A DNA stretch of 64,000 nt, taken from positions 47,561-111,560 of the forward strand of contig NZ_JASNRA010000009.1 in NCBI RefSeq assembly GCF_030411955.1, given 5' to 3'. Shown here in pieces: positions 12,125-20,952 of the stretch (position 1 is its first letter; each line of letters begins with the position of its first letter). The DNA is from Massilia sp. YIM B02443. GTDB lineage: Bacteria; Pseudomonadota; Gammaproteobacteria; Burkholderiales; Burkholderiaceae_D. A program made the translations under genes and the position numbers. The notes beneath the pieces are model-generated. The model worked only from the letters and a program-made list of their open reading frames with translations. It searched no databases and was not told where the DNA came from.

Positions 12125-12322
12125 ATGGAATACCGCTTCAGCCTCACGTCCCGCCTGGCGGCGCTCGCCACTTTTTCCGCGCTCGCGCTGTCGGCGCTGC
12201 TGTTCGCGCTCGGCTTCATGCTGGGCCTGCGCAGCGCCGCGCCGGAGCCGGAGGCAGTTGCGGCAGCGGTCGCGCCCGCAGCGGCGCCTGCGCCGGTGGT
12301 GGCGCCGGGGGTGGCGCGATGA
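12125..12322 (+). CDS. Small single-span membrane protein in the T6SS operon
   Basis: The 65-residue product has a short basic N-terminus (MEYRFSLTSRL), one hydrophobic segment at about residues 12-36 (AALATFSALALSALLFALGFMLGL), and an Ala/Pro/Val/Glu-rich tail (APEPEAVAAAVAPAAAPAPVV). That is the layout of an inner-membrane anchor with a Pro/Ala-rich tail. I do not recognise a named family. The gene lies between the PAAR-like gene and the tssJ-like lipoprotein gene, overlapping the latter by four bases (ATGA), so it may be part of or attached to the TssJLM membrane complex; this is inference from position. The start is set by the ATG at 12125 with a weak GGAG upstream. Confidence 0.7.
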   Translation: MEYRFSLTSRLAALATFSALALSALLFALGFMLGLRSAAPEPEAVAAAVAPAAAPAPVVAPGVAR

Positions 12323-12783
12323 AGCGGAGCGCGCTGCTGCTGGCCGCGTGCCTGTCGGGCTGCTCGATGTTCGGCGGCCCCAAGCCGGTGCGGCCGGCCT
12401 GGCACGGCCTGGCCTTCGCGGCGGCGTTCGACGCCAACGCCAGCAGCGCGCTGGCGGTGGACGTGGTGCTGGTCCGGGACAAGGCGGTGCTCGACACCTT
12501 GATGGCAATGTCGGCGGCGCGCTATTTCGCGGCCAGGGCCGACCTGCTGCGCACCTATCCGGACGCCCTGAGCGTGCTCGGGGTCGAGATCACGCCGGGC
12601 CAGACCATCCGCTTCGAGCGCAAGCGCTACGAAGGCGAGCGCGCCTGGGCCGCGCTCGCCTTCGCCAACTACGCGGCGCCCGGCGAGCACCGGGTGCGGG
12701 TGGCGCTCGACGGCGCCGCCTGCCTGGTGCAGCTGAACGCCCACGACTTCGTGGTCACCGCTGCCGCAAGCGGCGCCCGCTAA
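12319..12783 (+). CDS. tssJ: TssJ-like T6SS outer-membrane lipoprotein
   Basis: TssJ lipoproteins tether the TssM periplasmic domain to the outer membrane. This 154-residue protein has a lipoprotein signal (MKRSALLLAACLSGC, lipobox LSGC at 12-15) and a small beta-rich domain. The VDVVLVRDKAVLDTLMAMSAARYFAARADLLRTYPD stretch, with a YF..R.DL pattern, is typical of TssJ-like proteins of this system type. The later ITPGQTIRFERKRYEGERAWAALAFANY corresponds to the family strand where TssJ reports on 'G..... A.fr'. It sits immediately before tssK, tssL and tssM, the expected neighbourhood. Sequence identity to classical TssJ/VasD looks low, so the symbol rests on signal type, size and position. Confidence 0.82.
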   Translation: MKRSALLLAACLSGCSMFGGPKPVRPAWHGLAFAAAFDANASSALAVDVVLVRDKAVLDTLMAMSAARYFAARADLLRTYPDALSVLGVEITPGQTIRFERKRYEGERAWAALAFANYAAPGEHRVRVALDGAACLVQLNAHDFVVTAAASGAR

Positions 12784-12800
12784 CCGAGGATGCATAAGCC

Positions 12801-14150
12801 ATGCAAGAAGCACAGCTGTTCGACCGTATCCAGTGGCACGAGGGCATGTTCCTCACGCCCCAGCATTTTCAACAGGAGAGCGCGCGCGTCGACGCCCTGG
12901 TCGGCTGGCACGCGCTGGCCGGCCAGCCGGCCGCCTGGGGCGTGCGCCACATCGAGGTCGACGAAGCGCACCTGGGCGGCGGCCTGCTGCGCATCGCGGC
13001 CCTGGAAGCCATCATGCCGGACGGGATGGCGGTGCGCCATGACGCCGGGCGCGCCGCGCGTGCCGGCGGCGCGACGCTGGAACTCGACCTGGCGCCGTGG
13101 ATGGAGGAGATGGCGCGCGCCGAGCTGCCGGTGTGGCTGGTGGTGGGCCGCGCCGCTTCGCTGCGCCTGCCCGGCCAGCCCTCGCGCTTTCGCGCGCTGC
13201 CTGGCGAGATGGTGGAAGACGAAGTCTCCGAGGCGCTGCCCGAGGAGGTGCCGCGCATGGGCGCCAACCTGGCGCTGGCGGCCGGCAAGATGCCGGGTGC
13301 GGCCTGGGTCTGCCTGCAGCTGATGACGCTGCGCAAGCAGGACCAGATCGTCACGCGCGGCGCCTGGTGGCCGGCCCAGCTCGAAGTCAGGCCGGCGTCG
13401 CCGGTCAGCCGGCGCGCACGCGAGCTGGCGCGCCTGATGCGCGCCAAGGCCCTGTTCCTGGGACAGCAGAGCGCGGCGCACTCGTCGCGCCTGGAAGACC
13501 GGCTGGCCCTGCTCGAGTTGCGCCAGCGCCTGGCCAACCTGACCTTCAACCTGCCGCTGCTGGAAGCGATGCTGGACGCGCCGGTGGTACAGCCGCTGGC
13601 GCTGTACCTGGCGCTGTGCGCCCAGCTCGGGCCCTTGAGCGCGCTGCGTCCGGGCGCGGTGCCGCCGCTGCCGCCGCCCTACGTGCACGCGGACAGCCAT
13701 GGCGCGTTCACGACGGTGCTCGACGCGCTGCATGCGCTGGCCGGGGAGGTCAGCCAGGCGTGGCGCAGCTGCACCTTCGGTTTCGACGGCGAGCTGTTCG
13801 CGCTGCCGCTGCGCGCCGAGTGGCTGGAAGCGGGGCCGGAGGCGCGCCTGGTGGTGGGCCTGCGCGGCGCCAGCGAACGCGCGCTGGCGCAGTGGATGGC
13901 CGGCGCCACGATCGGCTCGCGCACGGTGTCGGTCGGACTGCGCGAGCGCCGCGTGCCGGGCGCCGCGCGGCGCAGGATCGACGATGCGCCCGAGCTGGGC
14001 CTGCGCGACCCTGCCGGCTGCACGCTGTTCGCGATCGCGCCGGATCCGCACTGCATCGTCGCCGGCCAGGACCTGGTGATCGGCAACCCCGGCGCGGCGC
14101 AGGGCCAGCGGCCGCAGGAAATCGTCCTGTTCATCAAGGGCCAGGCATGA
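12801..14150 (+). CDS. tssK: TssK, T6SS baseplate-membrane complex adaptor
   Basis: TssK trimers join the baseplate to the TssL/TssM membrane complex. The 449-residue protein starts with the family signature, IQWHEGMFLTPQHFQQ near residues 10-25, then AWGVRHIEVDEAHLGGGLLRI, and contains PAASLRLPGQ-like and LPPPYVHADSHGAFTTVLDAL segments in the later half. Length matches the family (about 440-450). It begins 17 bp after the tssJ-like stop and overlaps tssL by four bases (ATGA). No domain is missing and composition matches its neighbours. Confidence 0.94.
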   Translation: MQEAQLFDRIQWHEGMFLTPQHFQQESARVDALVGWHALAGQPAAWGVRHIEVDEAHLGGGLLRIAALEAIMPDGMAVRHDAGRAARAGGATLELDLAPWMEEMARAELPVWLVVGRAASLRLPGQPSRFRALPGEMVEDEVSEALPEEVPRMGANLALAAGKMPGAAWVCLQLMTLRKQDQIVTRGAWWPAQLEVRPASPVSRRARELARLMRAKALFLGQQSAAHSSRLEDRLALLELRQRLANLTFNLPLLEAMLDAPVVQPLALYLALCAQLGPLSALRPGAVPPLPPPYVHADSHGAFTTVLDALHALAGEVSQAWRSCTFGFDGELFALPLRAEWLEAGPEARLVVGLRGASERALAQWMAGATIGSRTVSVGLRERRVPGAARRRIDDAPELGLRDPAGCTLFAIAPDPHCIVAGQDLVIGNPGAAQGQRPQEIVLFIKGQA

Positions 14151-14917
14151 GCATCCGGGAACCAGTCCCGCCGGCCGGCCAGGCCGATGACCTGGCGGCG
14201 AGCCAGTTGCGCAGCTTCATCGCGGTCCTGGCGCGCGCGCGGCACGGTGCCGGCGCCGTCAGCGAGGCCGACGGCCACGCCCGTGCGGGCGCGCTCAGCC
14301 AGGAGCTGTGCCGGCTGATCGACCTGCACAGCCTGGAGGCCGGCCGCGTCGGCGGCCGGGCCGGGGTCGACACCCACCTGGGGGCGCGCTACCTGAAGGC
14401 GGCGCTGGCCGACGAGGTGATGCTGCACACCGACTGGGCCGGCCGCGCGCACTGGCACCACGTGCTGGTCGAGGCCACGCTGTTCGGCAGCGCTCACGCG
14501 GGACAGCAGGTGTTCGACGACATCGACGCGCTGCTGGCGGAGCACGATCCGGCGCGGCGGCCGCTGGCGCGCCTGTACCTGCTGCTGCTGGCATCCGGCT
14601 TCCAGGGGCGCTACCGGGGCGACGCCAGCCTGGATCCGATCGCCGGCTACCGGCGCGCGCTGTTCCAGTTCGCCTGGCAGCGTGTGCCCGGGCAGCAGGG
14701 GCGCGACGCGGTGCTGTCCGGGCAGCCGTATGCCAGCACCCTGGCGGGCAACGCCGGCGTGCGCCTGGCTAAACCGAGCCGCCGCACGGCGCAGCTGGCG
14801 CTGGCGCTGCTGGTCCTGCTGGCCCTGTCCGAGCTGCTGTGGCTGTGGCAATCCTGGCCGCTGCGCCAGGCCCTGAACGCCCCGGCGGCCCAGGCACAGG
14901 CGGGGAGGGCGCCATGA
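14147..14917 (+). CDS. tssL: TssL (DotU family), T6SS inner-membrane protein
   Basis: TssL anchors the T6SS baseplate at the inner membrane with TssM. The 256-residue product has a cytoplasmic helical domain with the DotU-type features YLKAALADEVMLHTDWAGRAHWHHVLVEATLFGS and FFD-like VFDDIDALL, followed by LARLYLLLLASGFQGRYRG, all typical of this family. One transmembrane helix lies near the C-terminus (about residues 217-236, LALALLVLLALSELLWLWQ). There is no peptidoglycan-binding OmpA domain after it, so peptidoglycan anchoring must be supplied by another protein or be absent. It overlaps tssK and tssM by four bases each. Confidence 0.9.
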   Translation: MSIREPVPPAGQADDLAASQLRSFIAVLARARHGAGAVSEADGHARAGALSQELCRLIDLHSLEAGRVGGRAGVDTHLGARYLKAALADEVMLHTDWAGRAHWHHVLVEATLFGSAHAGQQVFDDIDALLAEHDPARRPLARLYLLLLASGFQGRYRGDASLDPIAGYRRALFQFAWQRVPGQQGRDAVLSGQPYASTLAGNAGVRLAKPSRRTAQLALALLVLLALSELLWLWQSWPLRQALNAPAAQAQAGRAP

Positions 14918-17900
14918 ACTGGGCGGCCGACAAGCTGGTGCTGGCGGGACTGCTGGCCGCCGCGCTGCTGATGCTGTTGCTGCTGGCCCTGGTGCTGAGC
15001 GCGGCGCGGCGCGAGGGCGACGCCACGACCGACACCGCGGCCGGAAAGCTGCGGCGCCGGTACGCCGACTCGCTGCGCCTGTCGTTCCGCAAGGCGGTGA
15101 AGCTGATCGAAAGGAATCTCGCCGCGCGCGCCGAGCGCTACAACCTGTCGTGGACCCTGGTGCTGCACGATCGCGCGCAGGCCGGGCTGCCGCTGCTGGA
15201 AGCCGGCCTGCCGGGCGCGCTCAGCGCCGACAGCAGCCTGGCCGCCTCGGCCCAGGGCATCGGCTGGCACTTCTTCGACAAGGGCGTGGTGGTGCAACTG
15301 GGCGCCGACCACCTCGGCGCGCCCGACGACCCGGCCGGCGACGGCATCTGGGACGCCTTCCTCGGCCTGTGCCGCGCCTACCGGCCGCAGCGGCCGTTCG
15401 ATGCCATCGTGGTCGCGCTGCCGTGCGCGGCGCTGCTGCAGGCCAACGCCCACAGCGACAGCAACAGCGACAGCGAAAGCGAAAGCGACAGCGACCGCCA
15501 GATGGCGCTGGCGGCGCGCGCCAGGGCCATCCACCGCCGCCTGTGGCTGGCGCAGAACCGGCTGGCGCTGCGCTTTCCGATCCACCTGGTGATCAGCGGC
15601 TGCGAACAGCTGCCCGGCTTTGCCGCCTTCGGCGCCGCCTTGCCCGACCCGCAGCGCCGCGCCATGCTGGGATGGGCTTCGCCGTATGAGCTGGTGGCGC
15701 CGTTTCGCAGCAGCTGGGTCGACAGCGCGATGGACGAGGCGGTGCGCACGGTGGCCGACAGCTGCGCCGAGCTGGGTGCGCTGGAAGTGGGCGCGGCCGA
15801 CAGCAGCGCCTATCTGCTGCTGCCGGGCGAACTGGAGCGCCTGCGCGCCGGCCTCAAGCTGTTCTGCGACGAACTGATGCGTCCCAGCGCCTACCACGAG
15901 GCGTTCCTGCTGCGCGGCATCTACCTGAGCGGCGACGCCAGCCCGGAAGCCATCCTCGAAGCCGGCCTTGCCCGGGACGATGTGGCGGCGCCGCCGCGCG
16001 CGCCGATGCCGGCGCAGATGCCGGTATTCTTGCGCGATATCTTCGAACGCAAGATCTTTGCCGAGACCGGGCTGGTGCGCAGTTCGCGCCAGCGCCTGCG
16101 CCATCCGGCCGGCCGCCATCTGGCCTGGTGGGCCGGCCTGGCCGCGGTCGTGCTGTGGGGCGGCGCCCTGGCCGTCGCCACCTTCCAGCTCGACCGCAGC
16201 GGCGACCAGCTGCGCGCCTACCTGCAGGCGCTGGCGCCGCCGCCGGCCAGCGCCGCCAATGACGCCAATAACGCCAATAACGCCAATGACGCCGCCGGCG
16301 GCGCAGCGAGCCGGCGCCGCGCCATCGCCGCCCTCGAGGGTTTCGAGCCGGTGGGCGGCGCGCGCTTTTATTCGGTGTCGATGCCCGGTTCCTGGCCCTT
16401 GGTCGACGACCTGAACGAACGGCTGCAGGCGCGCCTGGAGCAGGCCTTTGCCGGGAATGCGGTGGCGGCCCTGAGCGAAGCGGCCCGCGCCCGCGCCAGC
16501 CTGCTGACCGGCGTGCGGCGCGACCCGGTCAGCGGCGCCCTGCGCGAAAACGGGCAGTGCAGCCTGCCGGCGGGGTGGGAGCAGCAGGTCGCGGCGGCGC
16601 CGCCCGGCGGCCTGAACCTGAAGTCGCTGCCCGAGTACGATGCGATGCTGGCCTACATCACCCGGCTCGACGAACTCGACCGGGCACTCGGAGCGATGGG
16701 GCGGCTGGCGCAGTCCGGCGCGGCCCCCGACGGCGCCGACCTGGCGCTGGCAGTGCGCATCCTGCTGGGCAAGGAACTGCGCGGCACGCCGACCCGCACC
16801 GCCGCGCTGTTCCGCGACGCGGCGCAGCGTACGCCGCCGCCGTCGATCATGCCGATCCGGCAGGCGGCGCGCTGTTCGCTCAAATTCGCCAGCATGGCGC
16901 TGTACCGCCGCCTGTTCGACGACAACGGCCTGCTGCGCACCGAGCGCGCGCTGGTCGAGAGCGCACGCCGCCTGCGCCAGGAGGGGCTGGTTGGCCTGGA
17001 AAGCGCCGGCCTCGAGACCCATCTGGCGCCATGGCAGCGGCTGCGCGGCGCGCTCGACGCGCAGGCGGCCCAGCTCTCCAGCGGGCAGGGCGCCTGGATG
17101 CAGCAGCGCAGCCTCGACCTGGGCAGCGCCCAGGACACCGTGTTGCGGCGGATCGGCGCCAATGGTCTGCTCGGCCCGCTCGCGGTGCAGGATACGGTCG
17201 ATTTCGCGGAGCAGGGATTCAACCGATTCCAGGCGGCCTGGCAGAACACGATGCCGGCGCCCGACGGCAGCGACTCGGTCGACGCCAGCGCCGGCCTGGC
17301 CTGGAGCGCCACCGGCTGGGTGTTCACGCCCGAACGCCAGGCCTTGCGCGAGGCATTGGCCGGCCTGCTGGCCCAGCCCACCATGAAGCCGGCGCCGCCG
17401 CAGCCGCTGCCGCAGGTGCCGCCCGGCGCCACCATCCGCTGGGATCGTGCCGAACTCGACCGGGCAGCCGGCCTGGCCGAGGCGCGCAAGGCCTTCCGGG
17501 CCGGTCCCTACCTGGCCTTGCCGCCGGCACTGCAGGGCGCGGCCGCCACGCTGGTCGACCAGGCCCTGGCGGCGCATGCGCGCAGCGCGCTGGCGCAAGC
17601 GATGATGCCGGCGCCGCGCCCGGCGTCGGACAGTGCCGCCGCCGATCCCGAGCGCGCGGCGGTGCTGCGCATCCAGGCCTGGCTGGGCGAGATCGGCGCC
17701 CACGCGCTGTCGGCCGAGCTGGCCGACGTGCTGGCGCGCGACGCCCTGGCGCGTCTGGCGCAGCTGGACGAGGTGTTCGCCGCGGCCCAGGTGTACGTGC
17801 CGCGCGACGCTGGCTTCGGCGGCTGGCAGGGCCAGAAAGGCGCCATGCTGGATGCCTTCGGCGGCGGCGACGCCGCCGGGCTGGACGCCTATCTGGCGGG

Positions 17901-19101
17901 GCAGCAGGAGTTCATCGACACCATCGTCGCTCAAGCCGACGCCATCCTGGCCCAGCTGGCCGGCAGTGCGCTGGCCACGCAGCCGCCGGTTGCGCGCTGG
18001 CAGGCGCTGGCGGCCGACCTGCGGCGCTACCGCTTGAAAAGCCCGACCAGCACGCGCCTGGCGCTGGAGACCTTCATCAGCACCGGCAGCGCCGAGATCG
18101 ACGTCGGCAACTGCAGCGAGAAGCTGGGCGCGCGCCAGTCGACGCGGCGCGGCGCCGACCTGTTCGCCGAGCGCCTGCGCGCGCTGCAGGCCGGGATGCT
18201 GGCGCGCTGCCGCGAACTGGCGAACGGCAACGACCGGCGCCAGTGGCAGCAGTTCGCCGAGGCCTACAACCGCGATCTCGGGCGCCGCGCGCCGTTCGTG
18301 ATGGCAGGCGGCGCCGGCGCCGCCGCTGCCTTCGCCGGGGCGGTGCCGGCCGACCGCGATGCGGTCGAGGCGGTGATGAAGCTGTACGACCGCGCGCGCG
18401 CCGCCGCCGCGCTGGCCGCGCGCGACCCCGGCCAGGGCGGCCCGCGCGACGAGGTGCGGCGCGCCGACCAGCAGCTGCGCCGCCTGCGCGCGCTGCTGGC
18501 GCCGCTGTATCCGGCCGATGACGGCCAGGCCGGCGGGCTCGACGTCGCGGTGGAGTTCCGCGTCAACACCGGGGCCGAAGCGGGCGCCGGCAACATCATC
18601 GACTGGAGCCTGGGCGTCGGTCCGCTGACGGCGCGCCCGGGCGAGACCGCGCGCGCCCTGCGCTGGGAGCCGGGCATGCCGGTGCAGCTGTCGCTGCGCC
18701 TGGCGCGCGACGCCGCCGTGGCGCCGAAGGCCGAACCCGGCCGCCCGGACCTGAGCGTGTCCGGGCGCACCGTGACGTTCCGCTTCGACGATCCGTGGGC
18801 CCTGTTCAGCTTCGTCAACGCCTACCGCGACGCCGATGGCGCGGGCGACGACGGCCGCGGCCAGCTGCTGCGCTTCGATTTTCCGCTGGCCGGCAGCGCG
18901 GCGGTGCCGGCGGCGCCCGACACCCGGGCGCGGGTGTTCGTGCGCCTGCGCGTGAGTGCGCCGGGCAAGCACGCCGCGCTGGCCTGGCCGGCGCTGTTCC
19001 CGGCCCAGGTGCCGCTGTGGCAGGACGCGCAGCAAAAGGTAGAGCAGCAAGAGGTGGAACAAAAAGAAGTGGCGCAACGAGAACAGGAGGCTTCGCCATG
19101 A
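14914..19101 (+). CDS. tssM: TssM (IcmF family), divergent form without visible Walker A
   Basis: TssM spans the inner membrane and periplasm and links TssL to TssJ. At 1395 residues it is longer than the classical 1100-1200. I see one N-terminal membrane helix (about 8-28, LVLAGLLAAALLMLLLLALVL), a cytoplasmic domain, a second membrane helix at about 403-425 (LAWWAGLAAVVLWGGALAVATF), then a large periplasmic domain whose end (YRDADGAGDDGRGQLLRFDFPL) fits the family C-terminal beta domain. The usual GxxxxGK(S/T) after the first helices is absent: the corresponding stretch reads WTLVLHDRAQAGLPLLEAG. Two low-complexity inserts (Ser/Asp near 181-194; Asn/Asp/Ala near 448-459) come from DNA tandem repeats. 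It overlaps tssL and tssA by four bases. Family assignment rests on position, topology and the C-terminal region. Confidence 0.88.
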   Translation: MNWAADKLVLAGLLAAALLMLLLLALVLSAARREGDATTDTAAGKLRRRYADSLRLSFRKAVKLIERNLAARAERYNLSWTLVLHDRAQAGLPLLEAGLPGALSADSSLAASAQGIGWHFFDKGVVVQLGADHLGAPDDPAGDGIWDAFLGLCRAYRPQRPFDAIVVALPCAALLQANAHSDSNSDSESESDSDRQMALAARARAIHRRLWLAQNRLALRFPIHLVISGCEQLPGFAAFGAALPDPQRRAMLGWASPYELVAPFRSSWVDSAMDEAVRTVADSCAELGALEVGAADSSAYLLLPGELERLRAGLKLFCDELMRPSAYHEAFLLRGIYLSGDASPEAILEAGLARDDVAAPPRAPMPAQMPVFLRDIFERKIFAETGLVRSSRQRLRHPAGRHLAWWAGLAAVVLWGGALAVATFQLDRSGDQLRAYLQALAPPPASAANDANNANNANDAAGGAASRRRAIAALEGFEPVGGARFYSVSMPGSWPLVDDLNERLQARLEQAFAGNAVAALSEAARARASLLTGVRRDPVSGALRENGQCSLPAGWEQQVAAAPPGGLNLKSLPEYDAMLAYITRLDELDRALGAMGRLAQSGAAPDGADLALAVRILLGKELRGTPTRTAALFRDAAQRTPPPSIMPIRQAARCSLKFASMALYRRLFDDNGLLRTERALVESARRLRQEGLVGLESAGLETHLAPWQRLRGALDAQAAQLSSGQGAWMQQRSLDLGSAQDTVLRRIGANGLLGPLAVQDTVDFAEQGFNRFQAAWQNTMPAPDGSDSVDASAGLAWSATGWVFTPERQALREALAGLLAQPTMKPAPPQPLPQVPPGATIRWDRAELDRAAGLAEARKAFRAGPYLALPPALQGAAATLVDQALAAHARSALAQAMMPAPRPASDSAAADPERAAVLRIQAWLGEIGAHALSAELADVLARDALARLAQLDEVFAAAQVYVPRDAGFGGWQGQKGAMLDAFGGGDAAGLDAYLAGQQEFIDTIVAQADAILAQLAGSALATQPPVARWQALAADLRRYRLKSPTSTRLALETFISTGSAEIDVGNCSEKLGARQSTRRGADLFAERLRALQAGMLARCRELANGNDRRQWQQFAEAYNRDLGRRAPFVMAGGAGAAAAFAGAVPADRDAVEAVMKLYDRARAAAALAARDPGQGGPRDEVRRADQQLRRLRALLAPLYPADDGQAGGLDVAVEFRVNTGAEAGAGNIIDWSLGVGPLTARPGETARALRWEPGMPVQLSLRLARDAAVAPKAEPGRPDLSVSGRTVTFRFDDPWALFSFVNAYRDADGAGDDGRGQLLRFDFPLAGSAAVPAAPDTRARVFVRLRVSAPGKHAALAWPALFPAQVPLWQDAQQKVEQQEVEQKEVAQREQEASP
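15454..15495 (+). repeat. Seven tandem 6-bp units (AGCRAM) inside tssM
   Basis: Seven consecutive copies of a 6-base unit (AGCGAC, AGCAAC or AGCGAA) code for a Ser-Asp/Asn/Glu run. Because 6 is a multiple of 3, changes in copy number would keep the frame and only lengthen or shorten a flexible loop in the cytoplasmic domain. Confidence 0.85.
16255..16290 (+). repeat. Four tandem 9-bp units (GCCAATRAC) inside tssM
   Basis: Four copies of GCCAAT(A/G)AC encode Ala-Asn-Asn/Asp repeats just after the second membrane helix. Units are in frame, so copy-number change would alter linker length without breaking the gene. Confidence 0.85.
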
Positions 19102-20300
19102 GCGCGCTGCACGCCATCCCCGGCCCCGGCGCCGGCCAGCCGGACTTCGATGCCCTGCTGGCGCCGCTGGCGCCCGACATGCCGTGCGGGCTGCCGATCC
19201 GGCACGACGCCGTGTTCACCGAGATCCGCCTGCTGCGCGAGGAAGACGACCCCAGCCTGCCGATGGGGCAGTGGGAGCGCCCGCTCAAGCGCGCCGACTG
19301 GGCGCGCATCGAGCAGCTGTGCAGCGCGGTGCTGGCGACCCGTTCCAAGGACCTGCAGCTGGCCATGTGGCTGGCCGAGGCCTGGACGCGCCAGCGCGGC
19401 TTCGGCGGGCTGGCCGATGGCCTGCGGCTGGTCGAGGCGCTGCTGCGCCGCTACTGGCACGACCTGCATCCGCTGCCGGGCGAGGACGGCGACAGCGATG
19501 CGCGCCTGGCGCCGCTCGAGTGGCTCAACCGCTCGCTGGGAGGCGGCGTGCGCCTGCATGCCGCACTGTGCGTGTTCGGGGCCGACAAGGCGACGCCGGT
19601 GACGCTGGCGCTGTGGGAGCGCCTGACGCTGCAGGAGACGGCGCCGGCGGAACCGGCGGCGCGCAACGCGGCGCCGCCCGCGACCGCGCCGCTGACGCGC
19701 GCCGGCATCCAGGCCGGCGCCGCGGAGCTGGGTCCGGCGCTGGCGCAGACCGCGGCGGCGGTCGACGCCTGCCTCGCCCTGCTGGGCGCGATCGGCGCCT
19801 TGCTGGTCGAGCGCGTGCACGACCAGGCCCCGAGCCTGGGCAAGCTGACCGGCACGCTGGAGGCGGTGCTGCGGGTCCTGTCGCAGCTGCGGCCCGCGTC
19901 CTTGCCCGGCCCGGATGCCGCGCTCTTTTCGCCACCCGATGATCCCGATGGGCACGGCGTTCCGGGCGCCGCCGGGGTGGCGTTTGCCGGCCTGGAGGAC
20001 GCGGACCTGGCGGCCGGCGAGCCGGCGCGCGAAGCGGGGCGCGAACTCGCAAACGCGCCGGCGCCGCAGGCCGGACCCGGGCGCTGGCGCAACCGGCGCG
20101 AAGCCTACGCCACGCTCGAGGCGCTGGCCGACTACCTCGGCGAAGTGGAGCCGCACAGCCCCACGCCGTTCCTGATCCGGCGCGCCGCCAATTGGGGACG
20201 CATGACCTTGCCGGAGGTGGTCGCCGAGATCATCCGCGAGGAAGGGGATGCCAGCCGCCTGTTCCAGGTGCTCGGCATCAAGCTGGAACACAAGACATGA
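19098..20300 (+). CDS. tssA: TssA, T6SS sheath-priming/capping protein
   Basis: TssA directs tube and sheath assembly. The 400-residue protein has the N-terminal ImpA domain: PLAPDMPCGLPIRHDAVFTEIRLLREEDDPSLPMGQW, then RSKDLQLAMWLAEAWTRQRGFGGLADGLRLVEALLRRYW and HPLPGEDGDSDARLAPLEWLN. These are strong family markers (residues about 15-145). The C-terminal part ends with LEALADYLGEVEPHSPTPFLIRRAANWGRMTLPEVVAEII, the conserved short helical motif of class A-like TssA. An Ala/Pro-rich linker joins them. It starts inside the tssM stop (ATGA) and is the last T6SS gene here. The next gene, 22 bp on, is convergent; I see only a weak hairpin between them. Confidence 0.93.
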   Translation: MSALHAIPGPGAGQPDFDALLAPLAPDMPCGLPIRHDAVFTEIRLLREEDDPSLPMGQWERPLKRADWARIEQLCSAVLATRSKDLQLAMWLAEAWTRQRGFGGLADGLRLVEALLRRYWHDLHPLPGEDGDSDARLAPLEWLNRSLGGGVRLHAALCVFGADKATPVTLALWERLTLQETAPAEPAARNAAPPATAPLTRAGIQAGAAELGPALAQTAAAVDACLALLGAIGALLVERVHDQAPSLGKLTGTLEAVLRVLSQLRPASLPGPDAALFSPPDDPDGHGVPGAAGVAFAGLEDADLAAGEPAREAGRELANAPAPQAGPGRWRNRREAYATLEALADYLGEVEPHSPTPFLIRRAANWGRMTLPEVVAEIIREEGDASRLFQVLGIKLEHKT

Positions 20301-20322
20301 GCGGCGGTTTGCTGCCGCAGCG

Positions 20323-20952
20323 TCACGGACACACCGAATCGCCCGGCCGGTAGCCGAGCGTTTCGGCGGCCACGACCGTGGTCGATAGCGGCAGGTAGGG
20401 GGTCAGGTTCAGCATCGGGAACAGCGGTTGGTATTTCATCGCCTGGCAGTCGGCGCCGCCGGCTTCGCAGATCCGCACCCGGACCAGGCGGACGCACACC
20501 GATCCCGGGTCGGTCCCGTTTCCATAGTGATTCGTGAGGCAGTTGTGGCGGTTCCTGCTGGGGCAGGTCGGCATCGATGCGACCGGCTCGGTGGTGAAGG
20601 ACGCGCCCGTCTTTTTCACATACAGATAATCGATGCGGATGTTCGCGTCGGTCACCGGCGCGCCGAACGCGAGTTCGCCCGGCGCATTGCGGAACATGGC
20701 GCGCTGCCTGGCGCGCTCGAGCGCCGCCGCATCCCGCCAGTCGATGTTGGCGGCGCTGCGCGCCGCGCTGCGGGTGACGTCGCTCAGCGTGTTGAACATG
20801 TAGACGATGCGTCCCAGTTCCAGGATGCCGAACACGGTCACCAGGAAGGCAATGGCGACCAGCGCGAATTCGATCGACGCGACGCCGCGCTGGGCACGCC
20901 GCCGTGGATGCGGATGCGGATGGCGGGTCGGCTTCACGTCAGTTGCCCACAT
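20323..20952 (-). CDS. TadE-like pseudopilin/membrane protein
   Basis: The 209-residue protein carries the TadE signature near its N-terminus: RRRAQRGVASIEFALVAIAFLVTVFGILELGRIVYMFNTLSDVTRSAAR, i.e. a GxxSIEF prepilin-like processing site followed by one hydrophobic helix (about residues 23-45). The rest is a periplasmic domain with several Cys residues (MPTCPSRNRHNC, SVCVRLVRVRICEAGGADC). TadE proteins are minor pseudopilins of Flp/Tad pili. It is last of three co-directional Tad-type genes and overlaps the gene before it by 14 bases. It converges on tssA with 22 bp between. No Tad secretion ATPase, prepilin peptidase or Flp pilin is in the window. Confidence 0.85.
   Translation of the reverse strand: MWATDVKPTRHPHPHPRRRAQRGVASIEFALVAIAFLVTVFGILELGRIVYMFNTLSDVTRSAARSAANIDWRDAAALERARQRAMFRNAPGELAFGAPVTDANIRIDYLYVKKTGASFTTEPVASMPTCPSRNRHNCLTNHYGNGTDPGSVCVRLVRVRICEAGGADCQAMKYQPLFPMLNLTPYLPLSTTVVAAETLGYRPGDSVCP

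Noticed and set aside
14647..19077. A very long open frame (about 1476 codons) on the minus strand across tssM
   Set aside because: It is an antisense by-product of high-GC coding bias; the plus-strand protein has the family features and this one has none.
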